Of a stretch of DNA of 64,000 nt, positions 8,549-17,280 are shown piece by piece; position 1 is the first letter of the stretch; each line of letters opens with the position of its first letter. This DNA comes from Nocardia speluncae NBRC 108251. Its GTDB lineage: Bacteria; Actinomycetota; Actinomycetes; Mycobacteriales; Mycobacteriaceae. The notes below the pieces were generated by a model. That model did no database searches and was not told where the DNA came from. It was given only the letters and a program-made list of their open reading frames with translations. Location: contig NZ_BDBZ01000039.1 in assembly GCF_001613245.1 (NCBI RefSeq), positions 62,001-126,000 on the forward strand. Reading direction: 5' to 3'. The position numbers and the translations under genes were made by a program.

Positions 8549-9298
8549 ATGGATTCGCTCTCGGGTCGCAGTGCGATCGTCACCGGCGGCGCACGCGGTA
8601 TCGGTGCGGCCGTCGTCCGGTCGCTCACCGAGGAGGATTTCGGTGTCGTGGTCGCCGATATCCTCGAGCGGGAAGGCCGTGAGCTCGCCGACCGCCTGGG
8701 TGACGCCGCGATCTTCCACGTACTGGATGTCACCGACGAGACGCAATGGCGGCAGACGCTCCGTGACGCCGAGGCCACCTACGGGCCGCCGGCAGTGCTG
8801 ATCAACAACGCCGGCATCGTCGATTTCGCCGGTGTGGAGGCAGAATCGCCCGCCATGTTCCGCCATGTCGTGGATGTCAACCTCTACGGTTCGTGGCTGG
8901 GTATGCACGTGTGCGCGCCCGCGATACGCGCCGCCGGGGGCGGGGTGATCGTCAATATGTCCTCGACCGCCGGCCTCATCGGATACGCGGGAGTCGGCGG
9001 CTACGTGGCCAGCAAGTGGGGGCTGCGCGGGGTCACCAAAGCCGCGGCGCTCGAGCTCGGACCCGACAATGTGCGGGTGTGCTCGGTGCACCCCGGACCG
9101 ATCCACACCCCGATGACCGCCGTGCTGTCCGAGTCCACCGCCGCCTATCAACCGCTGCCCCGGTTCGGCGAACCCGACGAGGTCGCGGCCATGGTGCGGT
9201 TCCTGGTCACCGAGGCAACGTTTTCCACCGGCTCGGAATTCGTCTGCGACGGCGGCGCCACGGCCGGTCGGACCCTGGATCTGGCCGACGTCTCCTGA
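8549..9298 (+). CDS. Short-chain dehydrogenase/reductase
   Basis: 249 residues, a classical SDR. It has the cofactor loop TGGARGIG, structural NNAG, catalytic serine in NMSSTAGLIG and the YVASK catalytic pair. The Asp in VVADI after the second strand suggests NAD(H) rather than NADP(H). The start at 8549 is chosen because GAGGGAGG lies 8 bases upstream and because the frame upstream to 8396 contains the DosR-type box. It heads a run of eight same-strand genes ending with an acyl carrier protein at 17036. Substrate unknown; a 3-hydroxyacyl or steroid-type alcohol is common for this subgroup. Confidence 0.88.
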   Translation: MDSLSGRSAIVTGGARGIGAAVVRSLTEEDFGVVVADILEREGRELADRLGDAAIFHVLDVTDETQWRQTLRDAEATYGPPAVLINNAGIVDFAGVEAESPAMFRHVVDVNLYGSWLGMHVCAPAIRAAGGGVIVNMSSTAGLIGYAGVGGYVASKWGLRGVTKAAALELGPDNVRVCSVHPGPIHTPMTAVLSESTAAYQPLPRFGEPDEVAAMVRFLVTEATFSTGSEFVCDGGATAGRTLDLADVS

Positions 9299-9364
9299 AC
9301 TCGACCCCCACCCGAGCCGCGGGCTGCGGTACGAACTTCGACCCGACCGGAAGGAACTTCCACG

Positions 9365-10336
9365 ATGACCGGCAGCAGCGTACCGGGCCCCGAAACCGTC
9401 CACTCGGCGCTGGCATTGGCCAGCCGGGCGCCGTCGGTGCACAACAGCCAGCCCTGGCTGTGGCGCCTGGGCGGCAGCACGGCCCACCTGTATGCCGACC
9501 CCAGCCGGCACCTGCCGTTCACCGACCCGGACTCCCGGGACCTGCTGCTCAGCTGCGGCGCGGTACTGCATCATTTTCGGATCGCCGCGCATTCGCTCGG
9601 TTGGCGCACGATTGTGCACAGGTTGCCCAATCCGGACGATCCGCAGCATCTGGCGTCGATCGAGTTCGTCCGAGCCGCACCGGATTCGGAGGTCCTGCAA
9701 TTGGCGGGCGCCATCAACCGGCGACACACCGACCGCCGGCGGGTCACCTCATGGCAGGTGTCCTCAGGCCATATCGCCACGTTGCTCGCCGCTGCCACCG
9801 ACGAGGGGGCCGACGCGCTGGACGTGACCGAGGAGCGGCAGCGCCGCGTATTGCGTGAGGCGTTCACTCGCGCGGCCGACCGGCACCATCACGATGACGG
9901 CTACCGCGCTGAACTGTCGCGGTGGAGCGGCCATTACGCCACCGCCGACGGTGTCCCCGCCCGCAACGCGGTCGCGGCCACCGACCCGCTCACCCGCGAA
10001 TTCCGCGGGCCCACCATGCAGCAGGTGGTCGACGACACGATCGACGGTGCGCACCTGTTGCTGGTGCACACGCGTTCCGATGACCGGTTGGCGCGGCTAC
10101 AGGCGGGCGAGACCACCAGCGCCGTACTGCTTTCCGCCACCGAGTTGGGTCTGGCAACCTGCCCATTGTCCGAACCATTCGAGATCGGCGACACCCGCGA
10201 GCAGGTGCGCACAGAAGTGTTGCACGACTGCAGCTACCCGCAGATCGTCCTCCGCGTCGGCTGGGCCTCGACCCGCGCCCCCTCGGTGCCGGTCACCCCC
10301 CGCCGGCCCCTCACTCACATGGTGAAGCCGCTGTGA
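9365..10336 (+). CDS. Acg-family nitroreductase
   Basis: 323 residues. It shows the same Acg hallmarks as 4914 and 26562: SRAPSVHNSQPWLW near the N terminus, DLLLSCGAVLHH, then RRHTDRRRV and a C-terminal LGLATCPLSEPFE segment. An FMN-binding role, or a flavin-sequestering one, is inferred from the family. It lies 66 bp after the SDR with GGAAGG before its ATG and 55 bp before the CBS protein, so it is probably co-transcribed with both. It is the most divergent of the three copies in its middle section. Confidence 0.87.
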   Translation: MTGSSVPGPETVHSALALASRAPSVHNSQPWLWRLGGSTAHLYADPSRHLPFTDPDSRDLLLSCGAVLHHFRIAAHSLGWRTIVHRLPNPDDPQHLASIEFVRAAPDSEVLQLAGAINRRHTDRRRVTSWQVSSGHIATLLAAATDEGADALDVTEERQRRVLREAFTRAADRHHHDDGYRAELSRWSGHYATADGVPARNAVAATDPLTREFRGPTMQQVVDDTIDGAHLLLVHTRSDDRLARLQAGETTSAVLLSATELGLATCPLSEPFEIGDTREQVRTEVLHDCSYPQIVLRVGWASTRAPSVPVTPRRPLTHMVKPL

Positions 10337-10391
10337 CACCACCCGGAACGAACCGCACCGGAGCGCCCGGACGCCAGAGAGGAGCCGCGCG

Positions 10392-11465
10392 ATGAGGCAC
10401 ACAACTGTGGCCGACGTGATGACCCGAGATGTCGTCAGCGTCGATGTGGACACACCGTTCCATCACATCGTGCAACTTTTGACCCAGCACGGAATCAGCG
10501 GCGTACCCGTCCTCGACGCCCGCCACCAGTGCATCGGAATGGTGACCGAAGCCGACCTGCTCGCCAGGCAGTCCCGCCTCGGTGGCCCGATCACGGGCAC
10601 CGTATGGGCGGTGCTGTGGAAGAAGACGTTCGCGCGCAAGAGCGAAGCGCTCACTGCCGCACAGTTGATGACCGCCCCGGTGATCACGGTCATGTCCGAT
10701 GCTCGGGTATCGGCGGCCGCGGCCATCCTGGCACGCCACGACCTTCGCTGCGCACCGGTCATCGACCCCGAGGGCGCTATGGTCGGGATCGTCGGCCGCA
10801 GAGATGTCCTCGCCGTGTACCTACGCCCGGACGAAGAGCTGGCCGAGCTGATCCAGGACGACGTTGTGCACCGCGCGTTGTGGCTGCCACCGACCGCGGT
10901 CTCGGTCGAAGTACACGCTGGTGTCGTCACGCTGAGGGGTGCGGTCGAGGCGGCCATGATCGGTCTGATCGGTTCTCTGGTCGCCGCGGTGGACGGTGTC
11001 GTCGAGGTGCGCAATCGGCTGATCGCCGATACGGCTCGCGCGTTGATGCACGCCGGTGTGCACAGCATCGGCGCCGGGGAATCGGTGGCGGCGGCCGCAC
11101 ACCGGATGCGCGCCGACAACGTCGGGACACTGCTGGTGGTCGACACCACGGGGACAGTCACCGGAATCGTCACCGATCGCGATCTGGTGCTGCGTTGTGT
11201 GGCCGACGGATTCGACGCACAGCGTACCCCCGTCGAGGCCTTCGCAACCCACGCCGTGGTCACGGCACAGGCAGATCAACATGTCGACGACGTGGTGGCC
11301 ACCATGCGAGGACACCGGCTCCGCCGGGTACCGATCCTTGCCCACGGGCGCCCGGTCGGGATCGTTACCGAAGCCGATATCGCCCGTCGTCTACCGCGCG
11401 CTGCGACCGGGGCCTTGGTGAAACACCGGTACAGCACCCGGCCGGCAGATCGCAGCCACCGATAA
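10392..11465 (+). CDS. CBS-CBS-BON-CBS-CBS protein
   Basis: 357 residues with an unusual symmetrical layout. Two CBS repeats come first (residues about 7-60 and 75-130), then a BON domain (about 137-200, VSVEVHAGVVTLRG and GVVEVRNRL), then two more CBS repeats (about 205-265 and 270-335; MRADNVGTLLVVDTTG and HRLRRVPILAHG). CBS pairs bind adenine nucleotides and act as energy sensors; BON domains bind membranes or lipid-like ligands. The first half resembles the shorter protein at 20714, and the second half resembles Hrp1 (DosR-regulated Rv2626c). A fusion of those two types is the simplest reading. It lies directly before the acyl-CoA synthetase/PDH genes, so a role in tuning them by energy charge is plausible but unproven. 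Confidence 0.85.
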   Translation: MRHTTVADVMTRDVVSVDVDTPFHHIVQLLTQHGISGVPVLDARHQCIGMVTEADLLARQSRLGGPITGTVWAVLWKKTFARKSEALTAAQLMTAPVITVMSDARVSAAAAILARHDLRCAPVIDPEGAMVGIVGRRDVLAVYLRPDEELAELIQDDVVHRALWLPPTAVSVEVHAGVVTLRGAVEAAMIGLIGSLVAAVDGVVEVRNRLIADTARALMHAGVHSIGAGESVAAAAHRMRADNVGTLLVVDTTGTVTGIVTDRDLVLRCVADGFDAQRTPVEAFATHAVVTAQADQHVDDVVATMRGHRLRRVPILAHGRPVGIVTEADIARRLPRAATGALVKHRYSTRPADRSHR

Positions 11466-11499
11466 CCCGGACCCTGCCCGACCGGTCACGGAGGATGGT

Positions 11500-13311
11500 A
11501 TGAACTCGGTACATCACGGCAGCGCAGCGACTGCGCCCACCTGCTGGCCGCCCATCGACAAGCCGCCCGCCCTGCGTGCGCAGGCCAATCTCACCGACTA
11601 CCGCCATGCCTGCACGGAATTCGACTGGGACACCGCCGCCGGCGAACTCGCCACGCTGCCCGGCGGCGCGGTCAATATCGCCCACGAAGCTGTCGACCGC
11701 CACCTGGACACTCCGCGGGCCGCCGCGCCGGCCCTGCATTGGCTCCGCGCCACCGGCGGGCGGGTGACCCTGTCCTATGCGGATCTGGCGACGTCGAGCA
11801 ATCGGTTCGCCGGTGTCCTGGACACGCTCGGCGTCGGCCGTGGCACGCGTGTGTGCACCTTGCTCGGACGCAGCCCGGAGCTGTACATCGCTGCTCTCGG
11901 GACCTGGAAGGCCGGTTGTATCGTCTCGCCGTTGTTCTCTGCCTTCGGCCCCGAACCCGTGCGCCAGCGCATGGCCCTCGCCGGTGCCGAGGTGCTTGTC
12001 ACTACCCGCGCCCATTATCGGCGCAAAGTCGCGCCGATCCGACGGGAACTGCCCGAGCTGCGCCATGTTCTGATCACCGATTCGGAGCCCGGGGGAGACC
12101 TCGATGGTGGAGTCGTCGACCTCCACGCGGCCATGGCCGCGGCCGCACCCGACTACACCATCGTCCGCACCGATCCCCAGGACGCGGCGCTGCTGCACTT
12201 CACGAGCGGGACCACAGGAACACCGAAAGGCGCCGTGCACGTGCACAATGCGGTTCTGGCGCATCGGGTGACCGCACGCTATGCCCTGGACCTACGGGGC
12301 GGCGACGTGTTCTGGTGCACCGCCGATCCCGGCTGGGTCACCGGGATGTCCTACGGTGTGATCGCGCCGTTGAGCCTGGGCGCCACACTGATCAGCGACG
12401 AGGCCGAATTCGACACCCGCCGCTGGTATGACGTCCTGACAGCCGAGCAGGTCACGGTCTGGTACACCGCGCCCACCGCGTTGCGCATGCTGATGCGCCA
12501 CGGCCAGGACATGCCACCGGGCACCGACCTGTCACGCCTGCGTTTCATCGCCAGCGTCGGTGAGCCACTGAATCCCGAAGTCGTCGTGTGGGGACAGCGC
12601 GCATTCGGCCGGCCTGTGCACGACAACTGGTGGCAGACCGAGACCGGTGCCATCATGATCGCCAATCTCGCGGCCGAACAGGTCCGTCCGGGCTCCATGG
12701 GCCGACCGCTACCGGGTGTGCACGCCACGATCGCGCGCCGCGGCCCCGACGGCCCCACAATGGTCGACGGAGACATCGTCCACGCCGATATCGACGAGAT
12801 CGGCGAGCTGGCGCTGCACACCGGCTGGCCGTCGATGTTCCGCGAGTACTGGCAGCAGCCGCGACGCTACGAGAAAGCCTTCGCCGGGCCCTGGTATCTG
12901 TCCGGTGACCTGGCTCGCCGCGACGCCGACGGCTACTACTGGTTCGTCGGCCGCGCCGACGACGTCATCAAATCCGCGGGACATCTGGTCGGGCCGTTCG
13001 AAGTGGAAAGCGCGTTGATGGCGCACCCGGCCGTCGCTGAAGCCGGCGTCATCGGCGTCCCGGACTCCCTGGCCGGGCAACTGGTGAAGGCGTTCGTGCT
13101 GTTGCGCCCCGGCCACACACCGACCGAGGCCCTACGCGACGAGCTGATCGCGTTCGGTCGACGCGCGCTCGGCGCGGTCGCCGCCAAAGACATCGAATTC
13201 GTCGACAGCCTCCCGCACACCCGCAGCGGCAAAGTGATGCGGCGGTTGCTGCGCGCCCGCGAACTCGGACTTCCCGAAGGCGATGTATCGACCCTGGAGG
13301 CGCTGCCGTGA
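11500..13311 (+). CDS. AMP-forming acyl-CoA synthetase, acetyl-CoA synthetase-like
   Basis: 603 residues. It activates a short carboxylic acid to its CoA thioester via an acyl-AMP. Adenylation motifs: FTSGTTGTPKGAVH (about 232), ADPGWVTGMSYG, DNWWQTETGAIM (the WWQTE of acetyl/propionyl-CoA synthetases), YLSGDLARRDADGYYWFVGR and the C-terminal catalytic lysine in PHTRSGKVMRRLL (about 577). It is somewhat shorter than standard Acs (about 650) with a divergent N terminus. GGAGG precedes the ATG. Its stop overlaps the E1 alpha start, so acid activation and 2-oxoacid oxidation are made together. The lysine in SGK is where Acs enzymes are typically acetylated. Confidence 0.9.
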   Translation: MNSVHHGSAATAPTCWPPIDKPPALRAQANLTDYRHACTEFDWDTAAGELATLPGGAVNIAHEAVDRHLDTPRAAAPALHWLRATGGRVTLSYADLATSSNRFAGVLDTLGVGRGTRVCTLLGRSPELYIAALGTWKAGCIVSPLFSAFGPEPVRQRMALAGAEVLVTTRAHYRRKVAPIRRELPELRHVLITDSEPGGDLDGGVVDLHAAMAAAAPDYTIVRTDPQDAALLHFTSGTTGTPKGAVHVHNAVLAHRVTARYALDLRGGDVFWCTADPGWVTGMSYGVIAPLSLGATLISDEAEFDTRRWYDVLTAEQVTVWYTAPTALRMLMRHGQDMPPGTDLSRLRFIASVGEPLNPEVVVWGQRAFGRPVHDNWWQTETGAIMIANLAAEQVRPGSMGRPLPGVHATIARRGPDGPTMVDGDIVHADIDEIGELALHTGWPSMFREYWQQPRRYEKAFAGPWYLSGDLARRDADGYYWFVGRADDVIKSAGHLVGPFEVESALMAHPAVAEAGVIGVPDSLAGQLVKAFVLLRPGHTPTEALRDELIAFGRRALGAVAAKDIEFVDSLPHTRSGKVMRRLLRARELGLPEGDVSTLEALP

Positions 13312-14306
13312 CGATCACCGAACACCCGGCCGAACTCGACCACACCGACCCCGGGGACGGGCTCGGATTGCTGCAGCAGATGCTGCGCATCCGCAGTTTC
13401 GAAGAACGCTGTGTCCAGCTCTACAGCGCCGAGAAGATCCGGGGGTTCCTACATCTCTACATCGGTGAGGAGGCCGTCGCCGCGGGCCTGCTCGGCGAAC
13501 TCGGCGCCGACGACGCAGTGGTATCGACCTACCGCGAGCACGGACACGCACTGGCACGTGGCATACCGATGGCGGCGGTGATGGCGGAGATGTTCGGCCG
13601 CACCACCGGCTGCAGCGGCGGCCGCGGTGGCTCCATGCACCTGTTCGACGCCGGGCGACGGTTCTACGGCGGCAACGCTATCGTCGCCGGCGGGTTGCCT
13701 CTGGCGGTCGGGATCGCGCTGGCCGACGCTATGGCCGGCACACCCCGAGTCACCGTATGCCTGTTCGGTGACGGCGCCTTCGCCGAAGGCGAATTCCACG
13801 AATGCGCGAACCTGGCTGCACTGTGGCACTTGCCGCTGCTCTTCGCGTGCGAGAACAATCGATATGCGATGGGCACCGCGCTGCGCCGCGAACACGCCAA
13901 CACCGATCTCGCCCTGCGCGCCGCCGGTTACGGTATGGCGGCGTGGCCGGTGGACGGGATGGATGCCGACGCCGTGGCCACGGCGTCGCAACGCGCGATA
14001 CAGATGATCCGCGGCGGGGCAGGACCCTGCTTCCTGGAATTCCGCACCTATCGGTTCCGGGCGCATTCGCTCTACGACGCCGACCGCTACCGCGACAAGA
14101 CCGAGATCGACCAGTGGAAAGCCCGCGACCCCATCCCGCGCCTGGCCGCACAACTACGTGCTGCCGAACTCATCGACGACCACCGGTATGCGGAGTTGCA
14201 GGCATCGATCGACGCCGAAATCGACGCGGCGATCACCGCCGCCGAAAACGCTCCCGAAGAACCCGTCACCGACCTGACCCGCCACGTGTACGCGGAGCGG
14301 ATATGA
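13308..14306 (+). CDS. Pyruvate dehydrogenase-like E1 component, alpha subunit
   Basis: 332 residues. A thiamine-diphosphate E1 alpha subunit with LHLYIGEEAVAAG, STYREHGHALARG, GGRGGSMHLFD and the ThDP motif GDGAFAEGEFHECANLAALW...CENN. The family decarboxylates 2-oxo acids and passes the acyl group to lipoyl-E2. Pyruvate is the most likely substrate given the synthetase and E2 neighbours; acetoin or branched-chain 2-oxo acids remain possible. It overlaps the synthetase by 4 bases and its own stop overlaps the beta-subunit ATG as ATGA, consistent with 1:1 translation. Confidence 0.9.
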   Translation: MTITEHPAELDHTDPGDGLGLLQQMLRIRSFEERCVQLYSAEKIRGFLHLYIGEEAVAAGLLGELGADDAVVSTYREHGHALARGIPMAAVMAEMFGRTTGCSGGRGGSMHLFDAGRRFYGGNAIVAGGLPLAVGIALADAMAGTPRVTVCLFGDGAFAEGEFHECANLAALWHLPLLFACENNRYAMGTALRREHANTDLALRAAGYGMAAWPVDGMDADAVATASQRAIQMIRGGAGPCFLEFRTYRFRAHSLYDADRYRDKTEIDQWKARDPIPRLAAQLRAAELIDDHRYAELQASIDAEIDAAITAAENAPEEPVTDLTRHVYAERI

Positions 14307-15277
14307 CCACCTACCGGCAGGCGTTGACCGAAGCCCTGCGTGAGGCGCTGGACCGCGATGAGCGGGTATTCCTGATGGGCGAGGACGTGGGCGCCTACGG
14401 CGGCTGCTTCGGCGTCAGCCGCGGCCTGCTCGACGCCTACGGGCCGCGCCGCATCCGCGACACCCCGTTGAGCGAATCCGCCTTCGTCGGCGCGGGTATC
14501 GGCGCGGCGATCGCCGGGATGCGCCCGATCGTGGAGATCATGACCGGCAACTTCAGCCTGCTCGCCCTGGACCAGATCCTCAACAACGCCGCCACGCTGC
14601 GGCATATGTCGGGCGGGCAGATCGGTGTGCCGCTGGTCATCCGCATGGCCACCGGCGCCGGACGCCAGCTCGCGGCCCAGCATTCCCACAGCCTCGAAGC
14701 CTTCTACGCCCACCTTCCCGGATTGCGCGTCCTGTCACCGGCGACGGTGACCGATGCCCGAGCCATGCTGTGGCCGGCACTGCAGGACCCGGACCCGGTG
14801 GTGATCTTCGAACCGATCGCGCTGTACAACAGCAGCGGTGAACTTCCCGCCCCGGACACCGTCACCGATATCGGTATCGATGCTGCCGCGATCTCCCGCC
14901 CGGGTAGCGATGTCACCGTCGTCGCCTACGGCGGCACCTTGCATACCGCGCTGGCCGCCGCCGACCGGCTCGCCGAAACCGATATTGCCGCCGAAGTGGT
15001 CGATCTGCGGACACTACGACCGCTCGACACCGACACGATCGTGGGCTCGGTGGGCCGCACCCACCGGCTGGTGATCGTGGACGAGGGCTGGGGCCGGGTC
15101 GGGATCGCCGCCGAAGTCGCCGCGACGACCATCGAACACGCCTACTACGAGCTGGACGCACCGATCCGCCGGGTATGCACCGCCGATGTGCCGATCCCCT
15201 ACGCCCGCCGGCTGGAGGAGGCTGCCCTGCCCTCATCGGCGGCGGTGGTCGAGGCCGTGCACGCGGTGGTGAGCTGA
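14303..15277 (+). CDS. Pyruvate dehydrogenase-like E1 component, beta subunit
   Basis: 324 residues from the ATG that overlaps the alpha-subunit stop (ATGA); a longer frame upstream is only a shadow of E1 alpha. It shows the E1 beta signatures MTTYRQALTEALREALDRD, FLMGEDVGAYGGCFGVSRGL, DTPLSESAFVGAGIGAAIAG and the C-terminal transketolase domain with VVDLRTLRPLDTDTI. It pairs with E1 alpha to form the heterotetrameric decarboxylase. The E2 ATG follows one base after its stop. Confidence 0.92.
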   Translation: MTTYRQALTEALREALDRDERVFLMGEDVGAYGGCFGVSRGLLDAYGPRRIRDTPLSESAFVGAGIGAAIAGMRPIVEIMTGNFSLLALDQILNNAATLRHMSGGQIGVPLVIRMATGAGRQLAAQHSHSLEAFYAHLPGLRVLSPATVTDARAMLWPALQDPDPVVIFEPIALYNSSGELPAPDTVTDIGIDAAAISRPGSDVTVVAYGGTLHTALAAADRLAETDIAAEVVDLRTLRPLDTDTIVGSVGRTHRLVIVDEGWGRVGIAAEVAATTIEHAYYELDAPIRRVCTADVPIPYARRLEEAALPSSAAVVEAVHAVVS

Positions 15278-15278
15278 G

Positions 15279-16775
15279 ATGCCCGAGTTCCGGATGCCGT
15301 CCCTGGGTGCGGACATGGTCGAGGGAACAGTGCTGCACTGGTTCGTGCGCCCCGGCCAGAGGGTGCACACCGGAGACATCGTCGCCGAGATCGACACCAC
15401 GAAAGCAGCCATCGAGGTGGAAAGCTTCGACGACGGTATCCTCACCGAAATCCTCGTGCCCGAGGGCGCCACCGTGGCTGTCGGAACACCGCTGGCAACC
15501 ATCGATCCCACCGCAGAACCCACCCCGGCCACGGCACCGGCACGTGGTGATGCCGAGCCGGCATCCGACACCGGTCCCGGAGCGCCCCGTCGGCTGCCGT
15601 CGACCGCCTACGCGTCACCCGGCCACAGCGCCACCCCGCCGCGCAGCGACGGGGCCGAACACGACCATCGCGCCACACCTCTGATCAGGAAATTCGCCGC
15701 CGAGGCCGGTATCGACATCGCTGCTGTCGCCGGCACCGGCCCCGGCGGGCGGGTCATGCGCGCCGATATCGATCGTGTCAAAGCCGCCGCAACTGCACCG
15801 CCCCCGCCGAGCCGTCCACCCGCCGACCATCCCGCGCCCCCGGCCCGCGTTGCCGACCACTCAGGCGCTGCCGGGGCCACCGCGCCGAAACCGTATACCG
15901 GGCCCGCATCGGGATACGCGCGCCGCCTGGCACACACAGCGGGGATCGAGCCGGCCGGGCTCACCGGCACCGGACCCGACGGCGCGGTACGCGCACGCGA
16001 CCTTCCTCCCCTTGCGCACGCGGCACTCGATCCCGGTGACTCACCGGCGTCGCAGACCATTCCGGTCGAAACCGAGGAAACCGAGAAAACCGGAGAGCGG
16101 CCGCCGCACGACCCGGCCGCCGCTCGGCAGCTGATCGCTGCGGCGATGACACGCTCGAAACGCACTGTGCCCCACTACTATTTGTCGAGCACCGTCGACA
16201 TGGAAAAAGCCACCCGAGCGCTGCACGCGATCAACGAACAGGCACCGGTGCCGGACCGTATCGTGGTCTCGGCGTTCCTGCTGTGCGCGGTGGCCCGCGC
16301 CGCGCGCGCCGTTCCCGAACTCAACGGATTCTGGATCGACGAACAGTTCCAGACCGCGTCGGATGTCCATCTGGGCACAGTGGTGTCGCTGCGCGAGGGC
16401 GGCATCCTGGTGCCGACCATCCCCGACGCCGACCGGCTCTCGCCCGCGCAGATGATGCACGCCATGCGTGAGGTGGTCGGCCGGACCCGGACCGGCCGCC
16501 TACGCTCTCACGACACCACCCAGGCCACCATCACCGTGACCAATCTCGGCGATCTCGGTGCGGACGCGGTGTTCGGGGTGATCCCGGTTCCGCAGGTCGC
16601 GATCGTCGGTTTCGGTGCGGTGACCGAACGCCCCTGCGCGGTGGCCGGCCTGGTGGGAGTCCGCCCGCAGGTGACCGTGACTGTGTCCGCTGACCACCGG
16701 GCCAGCGACGGAGCCGTGGGTGCGCGGTTCCTGCACCGCCTCACCGACTACTTACAGCACCCGGAGGAGTTGTAG
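15279..16775 (+). CDS. Dihydrolipoamide acyltransferase (E2) with one lipoyl and two subunit-binding domains
   Basis: 498 residues. The lipoyl domain (1-80) carries the lipoylated lysine in EIDTTKAAIEVESF. A Pro/Ala-rich linker leads to a first peripheral-subunit-binding domain (TPLIRKFAAEAGID...GTGPGGRVMRADI, about 125-162). After another linker comes a second (YARRLAHTAGIEPAGLTGTG, about 205-240). The catalytic domain ends with the active-site motif DHRASDGAVGARF near 470. Two binding domains in one E2 is uncommon; they may dock E1 and E3 separately. No E3 gene is nearby, so a housekeeping lipoamide dehydrogenase must serve. Confidence 0.9.
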   Translation: MPEFRMPSLGADMVEGTVLHWFVRPGQRVHTGDIVAEIDTTKAAIEVESFDDGILTEILVPEGATVAVGTPLATIDPTAEPTPATAPARGDAEPASDTGPGAPRRLPSTAYASPGHSATPPRSDGAEHDHRATPLIRKFAAEAGIDIAAVAGTGPGGRVMRADIDRVKAAATAPPPPSRPPADHPAPPARVADHSGAAGATAPKPYTGPASGYARRLAHTAGIEPAGLTGTGPDGAVRARDLPPLAHAALDPGDSPASQTIPVETEETEKTGERPPHDPAAARQLIAAAMTRSKRTVPHYYLSSTVDMEKATRALHAINEQAPVPDRIVVSAFLLCAVARAARAVPELNGFWIDEQFQTASDVHLGTVVSLREGGILVPTIPDADRLSPAQMMHAMREVVGRTRTGRLRSHDTTQATITVTNLGDLGADAVFGVIPVPQVAIVGFGAVTERPCAVAGLVGVRPQVTVTVSADHRASDGAVGARFLHRLTDYLQHPEEL

Positions 16776-16778
16776 ATC

Positions 16779-17036
16779 ATGACCGCTGGAATCACCTCGC
16801 GTGCCGACGCGGCCGCCCTGGTACGCCGATCACTGCAGGGCTTCGCCACCTACGACGAGATCACCGGACTCGACGAACACCAGCCATTGCGCAGCACCCT
16901 CGAACTCGACTCGATCGATTTCCTCACCTTCGTCGAACGACTCGCTGCAGGCAGCGGCCGCCGCATCGACGAGGACGACTACCCACGTTTGGCGACCATC
17001 GAAAGCTGCACCGAATTCCTCATCACCCCCGGGTAG
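16779..17036 (+). CDS. Acyl carrier protein
   Basis: 85 residues. The phosphopantetheine-attachment motif LDSIDFLTFVERLA places the acceptor serine near residue 46, with Ile replacing the more common Leu. The helical pattern and length fit a stand-alone ACP of the PP-binding family. It starts 3 bases after E2, so it belongs to the operon. An ACP following PDH-type genes is unusual; possible roles are accepting an acyl group from the synthetase or E2, or carrying octanoate for lipoylation. All of these are inference. Confidence 0.85.
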   Translation: MTAGITSRADAAALVRRSLQGFATYDEITGLDEHQPLRSTLELDSIDFLTFVERLAAGSGRRIDEDDYPRLATIESCTEFLITPG

Positions 17037-17141
17037 CAGCCGACTGCGCCGGCGGCTACCGAGGCCCGAGGTAGAGCCGCGACCGAGCCCACTGATATCC
17101 CTGTGCACGCAAGGCGGGACAGGCACGTACCGCAGCCGGCG

Positions 17142-17155
17142 AGGCCCGAAGTCCC
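17142..17155 (-). promoter_or_regulatory. DosR-type box upstream of membrane protein 17281
   Basis: AGGCCCGAAGTCCC (GGGACTTCGGGCCT on the other strand) matches 8 of 10 half-site bases. It lies in the 244-bp gap after the ACP gene, about 132 bp before the next ATG. Confidence 0.55.
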
Positions 17156-17197
17156 GATCGTGAAGGGTGTTCGCGATTCCCTTCGGCAGTCGTATCG

Positions 17198-17211
17198 GTG
17201 ACGTTGGTTTC
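17198..17211 (+). promoter_or_regulatory. Second DosR-type box upstream of membrane protein 17281
   Basis: GTGACGTTGGTTTC matches 7 of 10 half-site bases. Its centre is about 77 bp before the ATG, the same spacing as at hspX. Confidence 0.45.
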
Positions 17212-17280
17212 TGTGCCGACAACACCGGCGGGCGAAGTATCGGGTTCATCACCCTTCACCACAACTGAGGGAACGACGAT

